Positions 8,230 through 17,339 of a DNA stretch of 64,000 bases are shown piece by piece (the first letter of the stretch is position 1; every line of letters begins with the position of its first letter). A model generated the notes under the pieces. The model worked only from the letters and a program-made list of their open reading frames with translations. It did no database searches and was not told the origin of the DNA. The position numbers and the translations under genes were made by a program. The stretch comes from Selenomonas sp. (GTDB lineage Bacteria; Bacillota_C; Negativicutes; Selenomonadales; Selenomonadaceae): assembly GCF_024699275.1 (NCBI RefSeq), contig NZ_JAILPX010000041.1, positions 1 to 64,000 on the forward strand, read 5' to 3'.

Positions 8230-8997
8230 TTAACGCCACAAAATGTGCAAGCCGCCCGGAATCCACGATGTTATCCAGAAAACCAGCAAAACCACCGTTT
8301 CCGTCAAAGTCTCAATGGCCCCATAGGTATCACCAGTCAGCCCCCCTAATTTACAAGTAAGCCAGCTGGCCAGCAGCCAGGCAAAAATCAAGCCTGCAGC
8401 CAAAGCGGCAACAGCTGCCTGCCCCCAGGGCACGACAAAGGCCAGCGTAACTGCTGCTGCCAGCACCACCGTTTTCCTGCCTGCCATCTCCGCAAAGATC
8501 TTTCCCATTCCCTCCTTCCGGGCATAAGGAAAAAAGGCAATGGCCATGACCATGGCCATGCGGCCTATGATTGGCATGACAAACAACGCCGTCATAATCA
8601 GCACCAGTTTTACATCCCGCATAGCTGACCAGTTCACCAGCAGCAGACAGGCCAATGCAATCACGCCAAAGGAACCTACCCGGCTGTCCTTCATGATTTC
8701 CAGCTGCCGCTGACGCTCCCGACCGGAAAAGACACCGTCCACCGTGTCCATAAAGCCATCCAGCATCAATCCGCCTGTCAAAAGTACCGGCAGGATAACC
8801 AACAGCGTGGTTACAAAATTGGCCCAGCCAAAGATGGCAATCAAACACCAAGATGTCAGCATATAGATAATTCCTAGAATAAGTCCGACCAAAGGAAAGA
8901 ATTTTGTACTGCGGCCAAAATCCTCAGCAGTTAAATCCTTTTGGTTCTGCACATGAATCCTGGTCAGGAATTGCAATGCAGTAATAAATGATTTCAT
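8230..8997 (-). CDS. cobS: Adenosylcobinamide-GDP ribazoletransferase (cobalamin synthase)
   Basis: Integral membrane enzyme joining adenosylcobinamide-GDP and alpha-ribazole, the last assembly step. The start is placed at the ATG at 8997 (MKSFITALQFLTRI, the typical CobS N-terminus), with GAGAGGATG upstream; the frame stays open to 9054 inside cbiB. The product has 255 residues. The signature LTGGLMLDGFMDTVDGVFSGR with its Asp-rich motif is near residues 70-90, followed by several hydrophobic membrane segments. The neighbours cbiB, cobQ, cobU and cbiC complete the late pathway. Confidence 0.95.
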   Translation of the reverse strand: MKSFITALQFLTRIHVQNQKDLTAEDFGRSTKFFPLVGLILGIIYMLTSWCLIAIFGWANFVTTLLVILPVLLTGGLMLDGFMDTVDGVFSGRERQRQLEIMKDSRVGSFGVIALACLLLVNWSAMRDVKLVLIMTALFVMPIIGRMAMVMAIAFFPYARKEGMGKIFAEMAGRKTVVLAAAVTLAFVVPWGQAAVAALAAGLIFAWLLASWLTCKLGGLTGDTYGAIETLTETVVLLVFWITSWIPGGLHILWR

Positions 8998-9034
8998 CAA
9001 ACAGCATCCTCTCTTGTGATATTTATCACGTTCA

Positions 9035-9976
9035 TCATAACCCAAACATGGCATAACAGATAATGATAAACATCACAGTTGCTGTATACATCAGGCGAAT
9101 TGCCCCCATGATATGCTTGATTCCCAAGGTCTCCAAAGGTTCGCCCATATAGGCCCGAAAATGCTGCTGGCCAAAATACGAGTTATAACCTCCCAGCCGC
9201 ACATGCAGGGCTCCAGCCACCGTGGCTTCTGCATAACCACCATTGGGACTGGGATGCTTCCTGGCATCCCGCAACATCATGCGATAGGCAAAGCGATAAT
9301 CATACCCTAGAATCCAGGCAGCAAAGATAAAGAGCACCCCTGTAATCCGTGCCGGAATATAATTCAACACATCATCCAGCCGCGCGGCCATTCGCCCAAA
9401 GTAGAGATACTTATCATTTTGATAGCCAATCATGGAATCCATGGTGTTAACCGCTCGATAGGCCATGGCCAAGGGGACGCCACCAAGAACAAAAAAGAAC
9501 AACGGCGCAATGATGCCATCGGTGGTATTTTCTGCAATGGTTTCCACTGTAGCCCGGGCAATTTCCGGCTCCTCCAGCTTATCCGTATCCCTTCCTACAA
9601 TCCAGCCCACTTTACGCCGGGCTTCAGGCAAATTACCGGCCAACAATAGACCGTATAACTCCTTGCCTGCCTGTGCCAAACTCCTGGGCGATATCGCAAA
9701 GGAAAGCAACAGAGCCCCCACTGCTGTACTTCCCCAAGCCCAGGGCAATTTATAGGAAAGCAGCATAACACCCTCGGCCACCCCATAGGTCAGCCAAAGC
9801 ACAAAAAGGACCAGCACAGCCCCCCAGACCAATTTGCGGCTGTCCCTATCTGTCGGATGGTAAAAGATTCTTTCACCAAGGGAAATCAATTTCCCCATCA
9901 ACACAACTGGATGCCAACTGCTTCTGGGATCGCCAATGATACAATCCACCAAGAAGGCTAAAATCCCCGTCAGCAT
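9035..9976 (-). CDS. cbiB: Adenosylcobinamide-phosphate synthase
   Basis: Membrane protein (CbiB/CobD-type) that attaches aminopropanol phosphate, produced by PduX and CobD in the neighbouring unit, to adenosylcobyric acid. The 313-residue product begins with the family signature DCIIGDPRSSWHPVVLMGK (residues 11-29), continues with ETIAENTTDGIIAPLFF near 147 and RAVNTMDSMIGY near 174, and ends in a hydrophobic helix. It overlaps the end of cobQ by 7 bases. Length and motifs are normal. Confidence 0.96.
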   Translation of the reverse strand: MLTGILAFLVDCIIGDPRSSWHPVVLMGKLISLGERIFYHPTDRDSRKLVWGAVLVLFVLWLTYGVAEGVMLLSYKLPWAWGSTAVGALLLSFAISPRSLAQAGKELYGLLLAGNLPEARRKVGWIVGRDTDKLEEPEIARATVETIAENTTDGIIAPLFFFVLGGVPLAMAYRAVNTMDSMIGYQNDKYLYFGRMAARLDDVLNYIPARITGVLFIFAAWILGYDYRFAYRMMLRDARKHPSPNGGYAEATVAGALHVRLGGYNSYFGQQHFRAYMGEPLETLGIKHIMGAIRLMYTATVMFIIICYAMFGL

Positions 9977-11517
9977 GTGCCTTCTCCCATAATCTGCGCC
10001 AATTTCTCCATATCGATACTGTGGCGTACCACACTGGCCAGACGATTATACGCCCGTTCCTTTTCCTGCCGTACACTGCGTTGAATAGGCAAAGCCTCCA
10101 GCCCCTTGCGCGCCCGCAAAGCATTGAGCAGCTGCCGCCGAAAATCATCCTGATCAAAGACACCGTGAATATAAGTCCCCGTCACCTGTCCTTGTCCATC
10201 AGGCTGACAGGTCAATCCTTCGGCCACCTGAACTATCTGATTGGACCGCTTCGTTATACAAAAAGGATGGGCCGCCGAACCGGTAAACTTTGTTTCCCCC
10301 GTATGAATCTCATAACCGTAAAGATTCCTGACCTGTAATTTCCTGCCCAGGAACTGCAGGTCTACACAATCGGCCTCTACCTGACTGGTAAGTTTTTCCG
10401 CCGCAAAGGTGGTCTCCATTGGTAAATAGCCCAGGCCCTGTACTTCATTATGGGCAGATTCTGTATGCAGAGGATCGGAAATCTTCTGCCCCAGCATCTG
10501 ATAACCGCCACAAATTCCCCAAAGAGGTATCCCCTGCTCCACCTGCTGCTGAATGGCTTTTTCCAGACCGTACTCCCGAAGATGCAGCAAATCCTCCGTG
10601 GTGTTTTTGGAGCCCGGCAAGATAATCATATCGGGGGTGCCCAGTTCTTCTGCCTTACGCACATAGTACAGCGAAACATCCGGTTCAGCCGCCAGGCTGT
10701 CAAAGTCTGTGAAGTTGGATATCTTCGGTGTCTGGATTACCGCAATACGCAACGCTGCCTGGTTCTGTTCAGCTGCCCGTTCTTCCCGGTCATCCAGAGA
10801 TACCGAATCCTCATCGTCAATGCCCATATCCTCGATATGGGGCACAATCCCCAGCACCGGCTTACCCGTCTTCTGTTCCAAAAATTCAACAGCGGGTGTC
10901 AGCAGCGTCACATCGCCCCGAAACTTATTGATGATCAGTCCTTTGACCAAAGCGCGCTCATCCTCATCTAAAAGTTCCAGCGTTCCCACCAGCGAAGCCA
11001 AAGCTCCGCCCCGGTCTATATCGGCAATCAAGAGCACCGGTGCCTGCAGATACTTGGCTACCCGCATATTAACGATGTCATTAGCTTTAAGATTGACTTC
11101 TGCAGGACTGCCAGCCCCTTCAATTACCAAGGTATCAAAATCGTTCTGCAGACGATTCAGCGCCTCCTTGACAGCGTCAAAAGCCTTTAACGAATAGCCT
11201 TTGTGATATTCCCGGGCACTCATATTGCCAATGGCCTTGCCGTTCAGCACCACCTGCGAACAGCTGTTTCCCGTGGGCTTCAACAAAACCGGATTCATAT
11301 CCACCATAGGCTCAAGTCCTGCCGCCTCTGCCTGAGCAACCTGTGCCCGGCCCATCTCTTTGCCATCCCGGGTCACATAGGAATTCAAGGCCATATTCTG
11401 CGCCTTAAAGGGCACTACCCTGCGCCCCTCCTGATGAAAAATCCGGCACAATGCCGTGGTGATAATGCTTTTCCCCACATGGGAGCTCGTCCCCATCAAC
11501 ATAATGGAATTTGCCAT
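9970..11517 (-). CDS. cobQ: Cobyric acid synthase
   Basis: Glutamine-dependent amidation of the b, d, e and g side chains of the corrin ring (CbiP/CobQ). 515 residues. N-terminal ATPase domain: MGTSSHVGKSIITTALCRIF P-loop region at residues 8-27, then VVPFKAQNMALNSYVT. C-terminal class I amidotransferase-like domain: LWGICGGYQMLG with the nucleophilic cysteine near residue 337, and GTYIHGVFD near 456. It begins two bases after cobU and overlaps cbiB by 7 bases. Confidence 0.96.
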   Translation of the reverse strand: MANSIMLMGTSSHVGKSIITTALCRIFHQEGRRVVPFKAQNMALNSYVTRDGKEMGRAQVAQAEAAGLEPMVDMNPVLLKPTGNSCSQVVLNGKAIGNMSAREYHKGYSLKAFDAVKEALNRLQNDFDTLVIEGAGSPAEVNLKANDIVNMRVAKYLQAPVLLIADIDRGGALASLVGTLELLDEDERALVKGLIINKFRGDVTLLTPAVEFLEQKTGKPVLGIVPHIEDMGIDDEDSVSLDDREERAAEQNQAALRIAVIQTPKISNFTDFDSLAAEPDVSLYYVRKAEELGTPDMIILPGSKNTTEDLLHLREYGLEKAIQQQVEQGIPLWGICGGYQMLGQKISDPLHTESAHNEVQGLGYLPMETTFAAEKLTSQVEADCVDLQFLGRKLQVRNLYGYEIHTGETKFTGSAAHPFCITKRSNQIVQVAEGLTCQPDGQGQVTGTYIHGVFDQDDFRRQLLNALRARKGLEALPIQRSVRQEKERAYNRLASVVRHSIDMEKLAQIMGEGTC

Positions 11518-11519
11518 AA

Positions 11520-12110
11520 TTATCCGTCCTTTTCCTGCTCCAGCAGGGCATTTAATTTCTTGAGATTAACGGGAATCCCTGCCATTACTGCGTAAACCTC
11601 ATCAGCAGCTGCCGCCAGCTTTTGATTGGCCAAACCACTCAAATCCCGATAAAGACGGGCCAGCTTATTCTCGGGTACAATTCCCGCCCCCACTTCATTG
11701 GTGACAAAAATAGTGGTAGTCCCCTGTAAAGCCGCCTGTCTGGCTGCCGCCAGCAATTTCCCCACCTGTTCCTCCAGCATGGCATAGGCCTTTTCCTCAG
11801 TCAGCTCTGCCTCAGGACTCAGGCATAATAAATTGCTTAAATACAGCGTAATGCAATCAAAGAGCAGTACCTTGTGCCCAGTGGCTGCCTCCGCAATGGC
11901 CTTATCCGCCCCAAAGGGAGCCTCATAGGTCTGCCAGTTATCCGGCCGCCGCTGCTGATGGAGTTTCACCCGATAGCCCATCTCCCTGTCCAACACCTGA
12001 GCCGTGGCAATATACCCCACCGATTGTTTTCCCCTAGCTGCCAGCTTCTCTGCAAAAGTCGATTTGCCCGAGCGGGCACCGCCGGTCACGAGAATAATCT
12101 TTCCAGCCAT
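11520..12110 (-). CDS. cobU: Adenosylcobinamide kinase/adenosylcobinamide-phosphate guanylyltransferase
   Basis: Bifunctional enzyme that phosphorylates adenosylcobinamide and transfers GMP to it. The P-loop is VTGGARSGKSTFAE near the N-terminus, followed by GYIATAQ and RVKLHQQRR, where the histidine takes the GMP, and FVTNEVGAGIVPE near residue 135. I place the start at ATG 12110 (MAGKIILV) because GGGGCTGAG precedes it and it lies just after the cbiC stop; the in-frame ATG at 12128 has no ribosome binding site. 196 residues, normal for the family. Confidence 0.94.
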   Translation of the reverse strand: MAGKIILVTGGARSGKSTFAEKLAARGKQSVGYIATAQVLDREMGYRVKLHQQRRPDNWQTYEAPFGADKAIAEAATGHKVLLFDCITLYLSNLLCLSPEAELTEEKAYAMLEEQVGKLLAAARQAALQGTTTIFVTNEVGAGIVPENKLARLYRDLSGLANQKLAAAADEVYAVMAGIPVNLKKLNALLEQEKDG

Positions 12111-12114
12111 CCGC

Positions 12115-12750
12115 TCAGCCCCGATCATTATTGATCAGATACATCATGGCATTGACAGCTGCCGCTGCAATGGGACTGCCCCCTTTTGTCCCTTCCACCG
12201 TGATATAGGGAACCTTTTTCTGCTTAGCCAGTTCAGCTTTGGAATCCGCAGCCCCGACAAACCCCACAGGAATTCCCACAATGCAAGCTGGCTGCAGATT
12301 TTCTTCCTCTACCTGCCGCAAAACTTCAAAGAGAGCTGTGGGTGCATTACCGATGGCCACAACTGCTCCATTCATCTGCGCACCGAATTTTCGCATGGCC
12401 GCCATCGACCGGGTGATTCCCTGGGCCTTGGCCGTCCCTGCCACTTCTTCATCGGCAATCAGGCAATGAACCTGTCCACCCAAAAACGCGAGCTTACGCT
12501 TATTGATGCCGGTACGCACCATTTCCACATCCGTATAGATGTCACAACCATTTCGCAGCGCCTCCATGGCCCTGTCAATGGCATCCACCGACATCCTGAT
12601 AATAGGCGCATAATCCACATCCCCTGCTGCATGAATAAGCCGGGAATATACCTTTATCTGTTCCGGTGTAAGATTCAGCCCCTCCAAATGGGGAGCAATA
12701 ATCTCCATGCTGCGATTTTCGATTTCCATTGGCTGCTTAATAAAATCCAT
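12115..12750 (-). CDS. cbiC: Cobalt-precorrin-8 methylmutase
   Basis: Moves the methyl group from C11 to C12 to give cobyrinic acid (CbiC/CobH). 211 residues. The catalytic histidine is in SRLIHAAGDVDYA near residue 41, and the C-terminal PTALFEVL, GIPVGFVGAADSK and GTKGGSPIAAAAVNAM motifs are all present. First gene of the cbiC-cobU-cobQ-cbiB-cobS unit; the 218 bases upstream hold the end-of-unit terminator of the previous operon and a weak promoter-like element. Confidence 0.96.
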   Translation of the reverse strand: MDFIKQPMEIENRSMEIIAPHLEGLNLTPEQIKVYSRLIHAAGDVDYAPIIRMSVDAIDRAMEALRNGCDIYTDVEMVRTGINKRKLAFLGGQVHCLIADEEVAGTAKAQGITRSMAAMRKFGAQMNGAVVAIGNAPTALFEVLRQVEEENLQPACIVGIPVGFVGAADSKAELAKQKKVPYITVEGTKGGSPIAAAAVNAMMYLINNDRG

Positions 12751-12786
12751 AATCCGTCACCTCATCATTGCAAACATACATTGTAT

Positions 12787-12795
12787 ATCTTATCA
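12787..12795 (-). promoter_or_regulatory. Possible extended -10 promoter of cbiC operon
   Basis: Minus strand TGATAAGAT fits an extended -10 (TG, one base, TAAGAT at 12787-12792), about 37 bases ahead of the cbiC start. No convincing -35 box is seen, so this is tentative. Confidence 0.3.
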
Positions 12796-12888
12796 CATTC
12801 AATCCAGTTACGCACCTTGTTCAACGGAAAAGCTCACAAGCCACAGGCATTGACCCACTCCGCTGCTGCCAGTACCGATGTAAAATCA

Positions 12889-12935
12889 AGAAAAGCCGTA
12901 AGGAAACTGCTGTTATCGCAGCTAACCTTACGGCG
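12889..12935 (-). terminator. Terminator after cobK
   Basis: Minus strand GCCGTAAGG (12926-12934) pairs with CCTTACGGC (12895-12903), with internal GCTG/CAGC pairing, followed by TTTTC. It ends the cbiT-cobM-cbiG-cobJ-cobK unit. Confidence 0.72.
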
Positions 12936-12968
12936 ACTTAACGAATATATCCATGCTACGCCAATATT

Positions 12969-13760
12969 CTAATTCAATTGATGTAATCGTTGGGAAGAAT
13001 ACTTTCGCACAAAATCTAATATAGACGCATAATCATGACCAATACAGGGATAAGCCAAGCGTGGCCTGTCAATCAGCACAATGGGTAAGCCCAGTTCCTT
13101 GGCCGCCGCCAATTTCGTATCCGTTCCGCCCAGGGTTCCACTATTCTTGGTAATGATAACCTCCGCACTATATTTACGGAACAGCTCTACATTGAGCTCC
13201 TGGGAAAAAGGACCTTGCAAGGCCACAACATGCCCAGCATCCACCCCTAAGGACTCACAAAGGACTAAAACCTCCGCCGTTGGCAGCACTCTGGCCGTCA
13301 GCTCACAATCCGCCAAAGCTGGACTATGAACAAATTTATCCAGATTGCGGCTGCCAGTGGTCAAAAAAATCTTTTTCCCCAAAGCTGCTGCCTCCACAGC
13401 GGCTTCTTCATAGCTATGCACCACTGTAATCCGATCGTAATCCAGCTTTGTCAAGTCACGTTCATAGCGAATATAAGGCAGGTTCATCGCCGCGCAGACA
13501 GCCATGGCATTGCAGCTCACATTCGCCGCATAGGGATGGCTGGCATCCACCAGCAGGCGAATATCATGCTCCTCTAAATAAGCCTTTAATGCCACTTCAT
13601 CCAAAGGCCTGTCGTTAATCAGGCACGAATTCCCGCAGGCATGGGCCAGAAGCTCGCCGCCGTAATGGCTCACTACCGATGCTGCTACATCATAACCCTC
13701 ATCCAGCAGGAGTTTCACCAGTTCTCTGCCATCCTGGGTACCTGCCACCACAAAAATCAT
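12969..13760 (-). CDS. cobK: Cobalt-precorrin-6A reductase
   Basis: NAD(P)H-dependent reduction of the corrin ring (CobK/CbiJ). 263 residues. The N-terminus IFVVAGTQDGRELVKLL is the family nucleotide-binding start; DASHPYAANVS near 72, FLTTGSRNLDKF near 135 and ITKNSGTLGGTDTKLAAA near 202 are standard. The last residues after LAYPCIGHDYASILDFV are poorly conserved. It overlaps cobJ by 4 bases and is the last gene of its unit. Confidence 0.94.
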   Translation of the reverse strand: MIFVVAGTQDGRELVKLLLDEGYDVAASVVSHYGGELLAHACGNSCLINDRPLDEVALKAYLEEHDIRLLVDASHPYAANVSCNAMAVCAAMNLPYIRYERDLTKLDYDRITVVHSYEEAAVEAAALGKKIFLTTGSRNLDKFVHSPALADCELTARVLPTAEVLVLCESLGVDAGHVVALQGPFSQELNVELFRKYSAEVIITKNSGTLGGTDTKLAAAKELGLPIVLIDRPRLAYPCIGHDYASILDFVRKYSSQRLHQLN

Positions 13761-14512
13761 AGACCGGGCTCCTTATTGCCATACCCACGAGGTGTAATCA
13801 TATAACCATCCTTCACATAGGTCATGGAATTGCCGATAATGACCAGGGAGAACATGTTGATTTCCTGTTGGGTGAAATCTTCCAAGGTTGCAATAATCTT
13901 GCCTTCACCATCACGACTGGCAGCAGTTACGATGCCTACCGGCGTATTTGCCCTGCGGTATTTCAGCATGATTTCCCGTACCCGCTCAATATTTTCCACG
14001 CGCTTCTTGCTCTTGGGGTTATAGAGTGCCGTAACAAAATCCCCCTGGGCTGCCATTTCAATGCGCTTTTCAATGGTTTCCCAAGGTGTCAGCAAATCCG
14101 ACAAACTGATAACTGCAAAATCATGCATCAAAGGTGCCCCCAAAACAGATGCTGCCGCATTTACCGCCGATACCCCAGCAATCACGCCGCCAAATTCTGG
14201 ACGCGTTTCTGCCGGCTGCTGCAAGACGAGTTCCAGCACCAGCCCGGCCATGCCATAAACGCCGGCATCACCACTGGACACCACCACTGTATCACGACCT
14301 TGAACCGCCTCTGCAACAGCCATCCTACAGCGGTCGATTTCCTGCATCATGGCTGTGCCAATAACCTTCCGATTGCCTAAAAGTTCCTCAATCAATTTAA
14401 TATAGGTATTGTATCCAGCAATGACCTCAGCCTGTTCAATAGCCTGCCGAGCCCGGGGGGTCATGTCCAACAGACTGCCCGGCCCAATGCCTACAACCGT
14501 TATTTTTCCCAT
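13757..14512 (-). CDS. cobJ: Precorrin-3B (cobalt-precorrin-3) C17-methyltransferase
   Basis: SAM-dependent methyltransferase CobJ/CbiH that methylates C17 with ring contraction. 251 residues. The tetrapyrrole methylase fold is evident from ITVVGIGPGSLLDMTPRA at residues 3-20, VVSSGDAGVYGMAG near 77-90 and TALYNPKSKKR near 160. It overlaps cbiG by 13 bases and cobK by 4. In the anaerobic route it works with CbiG, its neighbour. Confidence 0.95.
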   Translation of the reverse strand: MGKITVVGIGPGSLLDMTPRARQAIEQAEVIAGYNTYIKLIEELLGNRKVIGTAMMQEIDRCRMAVAEAVQGRDTVVVSSGDAGVYGMAGLVLELVLQQPAETRPEFGGVIAGVSAVNAAASVLGAPLMHDFAVISLSDLLTPWETIEKRIEMAAQGDFVTALYNPKSKKRVENIERVREIMLKYRRANTPVGIVTAASRDGEGKIIATLEDFTQQEINMFSLVIIGNSMTYVKDGYMITPRGYGNKEPGL

Positions 14513-15612
14513 AGTAATGCCACCGTCACCTTTTCAAAATTCGTTTTTCTCAAAGCCAGTCTGCCGCCCCGCTTACCGGCGGAACAATAGGCTGCCGCCT
14601 CACATACATTGCCAATACCGATATGTTCCTGAACAAAGGCCGACTTTTCCAGCTGATGAACCTCAATCATCTGTTGCATGCGATCATTTTCATAAAAACG
14701 CACAGGGCGTACCAGACTGTCTCCGGCATAAAGGATTCCGGCCTCGTGTCGCTTGACGATGGTACTGGCCAATTCATCGATAAAAGAACGATCCCGGCCA
14801 ATCATGCGGCAAGCTGTATCCAAAGCCGACATGACCAGGGCTGCCGGAGTCCCCCGCCGACAGCCCACTCCGGCAATCAGGCGCCGCGGTGTAAGGCAAA
14901 GAATATTAGACGGCAACTCTGACAATTCTGGTAGCTGGCGTTCTCCCATAATCACCACTTCCAATTGCTCTTGTTCCTCTGGAAGTACCACCAGCAGCTG
15001 ACTGGGCACATATAAATCCGCTGTCTGCCCATACTGTTCCAGTTTTCGCTTGTAAAACACACTATGGGGCAGGGTCCTATCAATACGCCAGTGAATTTTT
15101 TTTCCCGCCAATAACCCGGCATTCATGGTCTTAATGCGCACCTTAGGCCATGGACGTAATCCCAGCCTGTTCGCCAGGATATCCGGAGCCAGCTTGGCCT
15201 GGATATCTGTAGCCGTCGTAATCACCGCAGTAGCCCCAATGCTCTGGCAGAGTTGTCTGGTCAATTCATTGGCTCCCCCCACATGACCAGACAAGAGACT
15301 GATCCCATGCCTGCCCTGTTCGTCAAACACCACCACCGCCGGATCCGTAAGCTTGTCCTCCAACAGAGGGGCAATAGTACGCACTACAATCCCCGCAGCC
15401 ATGACAAAGATAAGCCCCTCATAGGCAGAAAAATTTCTGGCTGCAGCTTCCTTAAAATTTGTAAAGGTATGTACCTGTAAGCTCTTTTTTTCCGCTTCGC
15501 TGGACACCAGCTTTTCACTGGTATAGATATCCACATACTCATCCATACACTGCCTTATGGTCTGCGCCAGCTGCAATCCCTGCTCGGTTAATGCCATACA
15601 AGCCAATCGCAT
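14500..15612 (-). CDS. cbiG: Cobalt-precorrin-5A hydrolase
   Basis: CbiG opens the delta-lactone and releases the C20 carbon as acetaldehyde; it is diagnostic of the anaerobic (early cobalt) pathway. 370 residues: an N-terminal domain with FVMAAGIVVRTIAPLLEDK and GRHGISLLSGHVGGANELTR (about residues 70-115), a variable middle domain, and a C-terminal CobE-like domain beginning LIAGVGCRRGTPA near 242. Overlaps cobM by one base and cobJ by 13. Confidence 0.95.
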   Translation of the reverse strand: MRLACMALTEQGLQLAQTIRQCMDEYVDIYTSEKLVSSEAEKKSLQVHTFTNFKEAAARNFSAYEGLIFVMAAGIVVRTIAPLLEDKLTDPAVVVFDEQGRHGISLLSGHVGGANELTRQLCQSIGATAVITTATDIQAKLAPDILANRLGLRPWPKVRIKTMNAGLLAGKKIHWRIDRTLPHSVFYKRKLEQYGQTADLYVPSQLLVVLPEEQEQLEVVIMGERQLPELSELPSNILCLTPRRLIAGVGCRRGTPAALVMSALDTACRMIGRDRSFIDELASTIVKRHEAGILYAGDSLVRPVRFYENDRMQQMIEVHQLEKSAFVQEHIGIGNVCEAAAYCSAGKRGGRLALRKTNFEKVTVALLWEK

Positions 15613-16367
15613 TATTTCACAGCCTTTCGGAACATATGAGAAAACTCCGGCGCATAAAGACGAGACAGTTCATAATCAGCTCCCAGACAGTGACTGACCA
15701 CAATCATGGCCGTACGGTCAATATCCTTGCCCTCGATATCTTTGACAATGGTCTTCAATGTTCCTCGGACAATCTTCTGCTCCGGCCAGGAAGCCCGCTG
15801 TACAATGGCAATAGGCGTATCTTCCGGATAACCGCCAGCCATCAGTTCAGCCACCACCTTATCCAGCATTGTGATGGACAGATATATACACATGGTAGAC
15901 TGATGCTGTGCCAGACTCCTGAGCTTTTCCTTATCGGGTACAGGGGTGCGCCCTTCGTTACGGGTGATGATCACGGTCTGGCTAATTCCCGGTAAAGTGT
16001 ATTCCTGCTGAAGAGCCGCTGCCGTAGCAAAGCAGGAACTTACCCCTGGCACAATATCAAAGGCAATATTCTTCTTGCGGAAGGCATCCATCTGCTCCTG
16101 AATTGCACCATAAACGGAAGGATCTCCAGTATGAAGCCGTACCGTCATTTTCCCTTCTTTTTCTGCCTGTACAATGGTCTCTACCACATCGTCCAAAGTC
16201 ATGGACGCGGAATTATGAATCTGCGCATCCTCACGGCAAAGATTCAACAAATCCGGATTCACCAAGGAACCGGCATAAATAACCACATCCGCTTCCTTCA
16301 AATATCTGGATCCTTTGACCGTAATCAACTCCGGATCTCCCGGTCCTGCTCCCACAATATGTACCAT
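15612..16367 (-). CDS. cobM: Precorrin-4 (cobalt-precorrin-4) C11-methyltransferase
   Basis: Tetrapyrrole methylase CobM/CbiF that methylates C11. 251 residues. The N-terminus VHIVGAGPGDPELITVKG is the SAM-site loop, followed by YAGSLVNPDLL, RLHTGDPSVYGAIQEQ near 79-94 and VPGVSSCFATAAALQ near 105. Twenty-four bases downstream of cbiT and overlapping cbiG by one base. Confidence 0.96.
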   Translation of the reverse strand: MVHIVGAGPGDPELITVKGSRYLKEADVVIYAGSLVNPDLLNLCREDAQIHNSASMTLDDVVETIVQAEKEGKMTVRLHTGDPSVYGAIQEQMDAFRKKNIAFDIVPGVSSCFATAAALQQEYTLPGISQTVIITRNEGRTPVPDKEKLRSLAQHQSTMCIYLSITMLDKVVAELMAGGYPEDTPIAIVQRASWPEQKIVRGTLKTIVKDIEGKDIDRTAMIVVSHCLGADYELSRLYAPEFSHMFRKAVK

Positions 16368-16391
16368 ACTGCGTTCCCTCTTTCTCCTCGT

Positions 16392-16970
16392 TTATTTCTT
16401 CCAACAGGTTACGATATAGATTGGGTTATTGGCCTTCGCCATATCGTAAGTCCCCACTTGCTGAAGTCTCGTCACCTGAACCTGAATCGCTTCGTAAATA
16501 TAGGTATCGGAATGCTGGCGCATATAATCAATACACTCCATCAAGGTCTGCACCGTAATGCAGTTGAGCACAATCCTGCCCTGGTCTTTGAGTTTTCTTC
16601 CTGCTGCCTCCAGAATTGCAGTCAGATTGCTGCCGCTGCCACCAATCAATATTGCATCTGCTGGTGGCAGATTATCCATTTCCGCTGGCGCTTCTGCCTG
16701 AATCACCTTCACATTGGGCACCGCAAAATTAGCTGCATTGGCCCGGATAAGATTAACCCCCGCATCGCTGCGCTCTATGGCATAAACTTCGCCCTGCGGA
16801 GCCAGTCTGGCTGCCTCAATGGATATAGACCCCGTACCTGCGCCGATATCATAAACCACCGCATGGGGAACGATCTGTGCCTTGACCAGGCTTAAAATCC
16901 GGATTTCCTGCTTGGTCATAGGCACGTCCTGGCGGATAAACTCCTCATCTGCAATGCCGAGAAACTCCAT
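16392..16970 (-). CDS. cbiT: Cobalt-precorrin-7 C15-methyltransferase (decarboxylating), CbiT
   Basis: Class I SAM methyltransferase that methylates C15 with decarboxylation of the C12 acetate. The SAM motif VYDIGAGTGSISIEAA is near residues 39-54. The N-terminal GIADEEFIRQDVPMTKQEIR is the CbiT signature. The ATG at 16970 is preferred over the ATG at 16976, because the AGGGAGGA site directly abuts the latter and leaves no spacing. The partner CbiE (C5 methylation), often fused or adjacent, is absent from this window. Confidence 0.93.
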   Translation of the reverse strand: MEFLGIADEEFIRQDVPMTKQEIRILSLVKAQIVPHAVVYDIGAGTGSISIEAARLAPQGEVYAIERSDAGVNLIRANAANFAVPNVKVIQAEAPAEMDNLPPADAILIGGSGSNLTAILEAAGRKLKDQGRIVLNCITVQTLMECIDYMRQHSDTYIYEAIQVQVTRLQQVGTYDMAKANNPIYIVTCWKK

Positions 16971-16982
16971 GTACATTCCTCC

Positions 16983-17330
16983 CTATTTACCCAAAAAGAG
17001 GCGCAGGACCAGCCAGACTGCCACCCCCACACCTAATAACACCACAATTACCGGCAAAGCCACAAAGAGCAGGAATCCCAGTAACATTGCAGCAGCTGCC
17101 AGCATCAATATTCTCTGCCAGCCGCCCTTGCCCAGAAGCAAATCCCGCCAGCTGATACTGCGCATGGTAAAAATCTGCCCAAAATCGCCTGTTCCATAAC
17201 GAAAACCACCATTGCTGCGCTGGGACTGGCTTTCTTTGCCTCCCTCTTCAATGGTTATGCCTTGATAATCCACACTTTCCTTATGGGACATTACCCGTAC
17301 CCTGCTTTCATCCTGTTCCATGACTCTCAC
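16983..17330 (-). CDS. Unknown protein with C-terminal membrane segments
   Basis: 115 residues, not recognised. The first 70 residues are hydrophilic with several S, E and G; the last 45 hold one long or two short hydrophobic segments (ILMLAAAAMLLGFLLFVAL, then VIVVLLGVGVAVWLVL) and a short basic tail. It sits 9 bases after the upstream 521-residue gene and 12 bases before cbiT, so all three are in one transcript. A link to cobalamin is suggested only by this linkage. Confidence 0.65.
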   Translation of the reverse strand: MRVMEQDESRVRVMSHKESVDYQGITIEEGGKESQSQRSNGGFRYGTGDFGQIFTMRSISWRDLLLGKGGWQRILMLAAAAMLLGFLLFVALPVIVVLLGVGVAVWLVLRLFLGK

Positions 17331-17339
17331 CTCGTTTAC

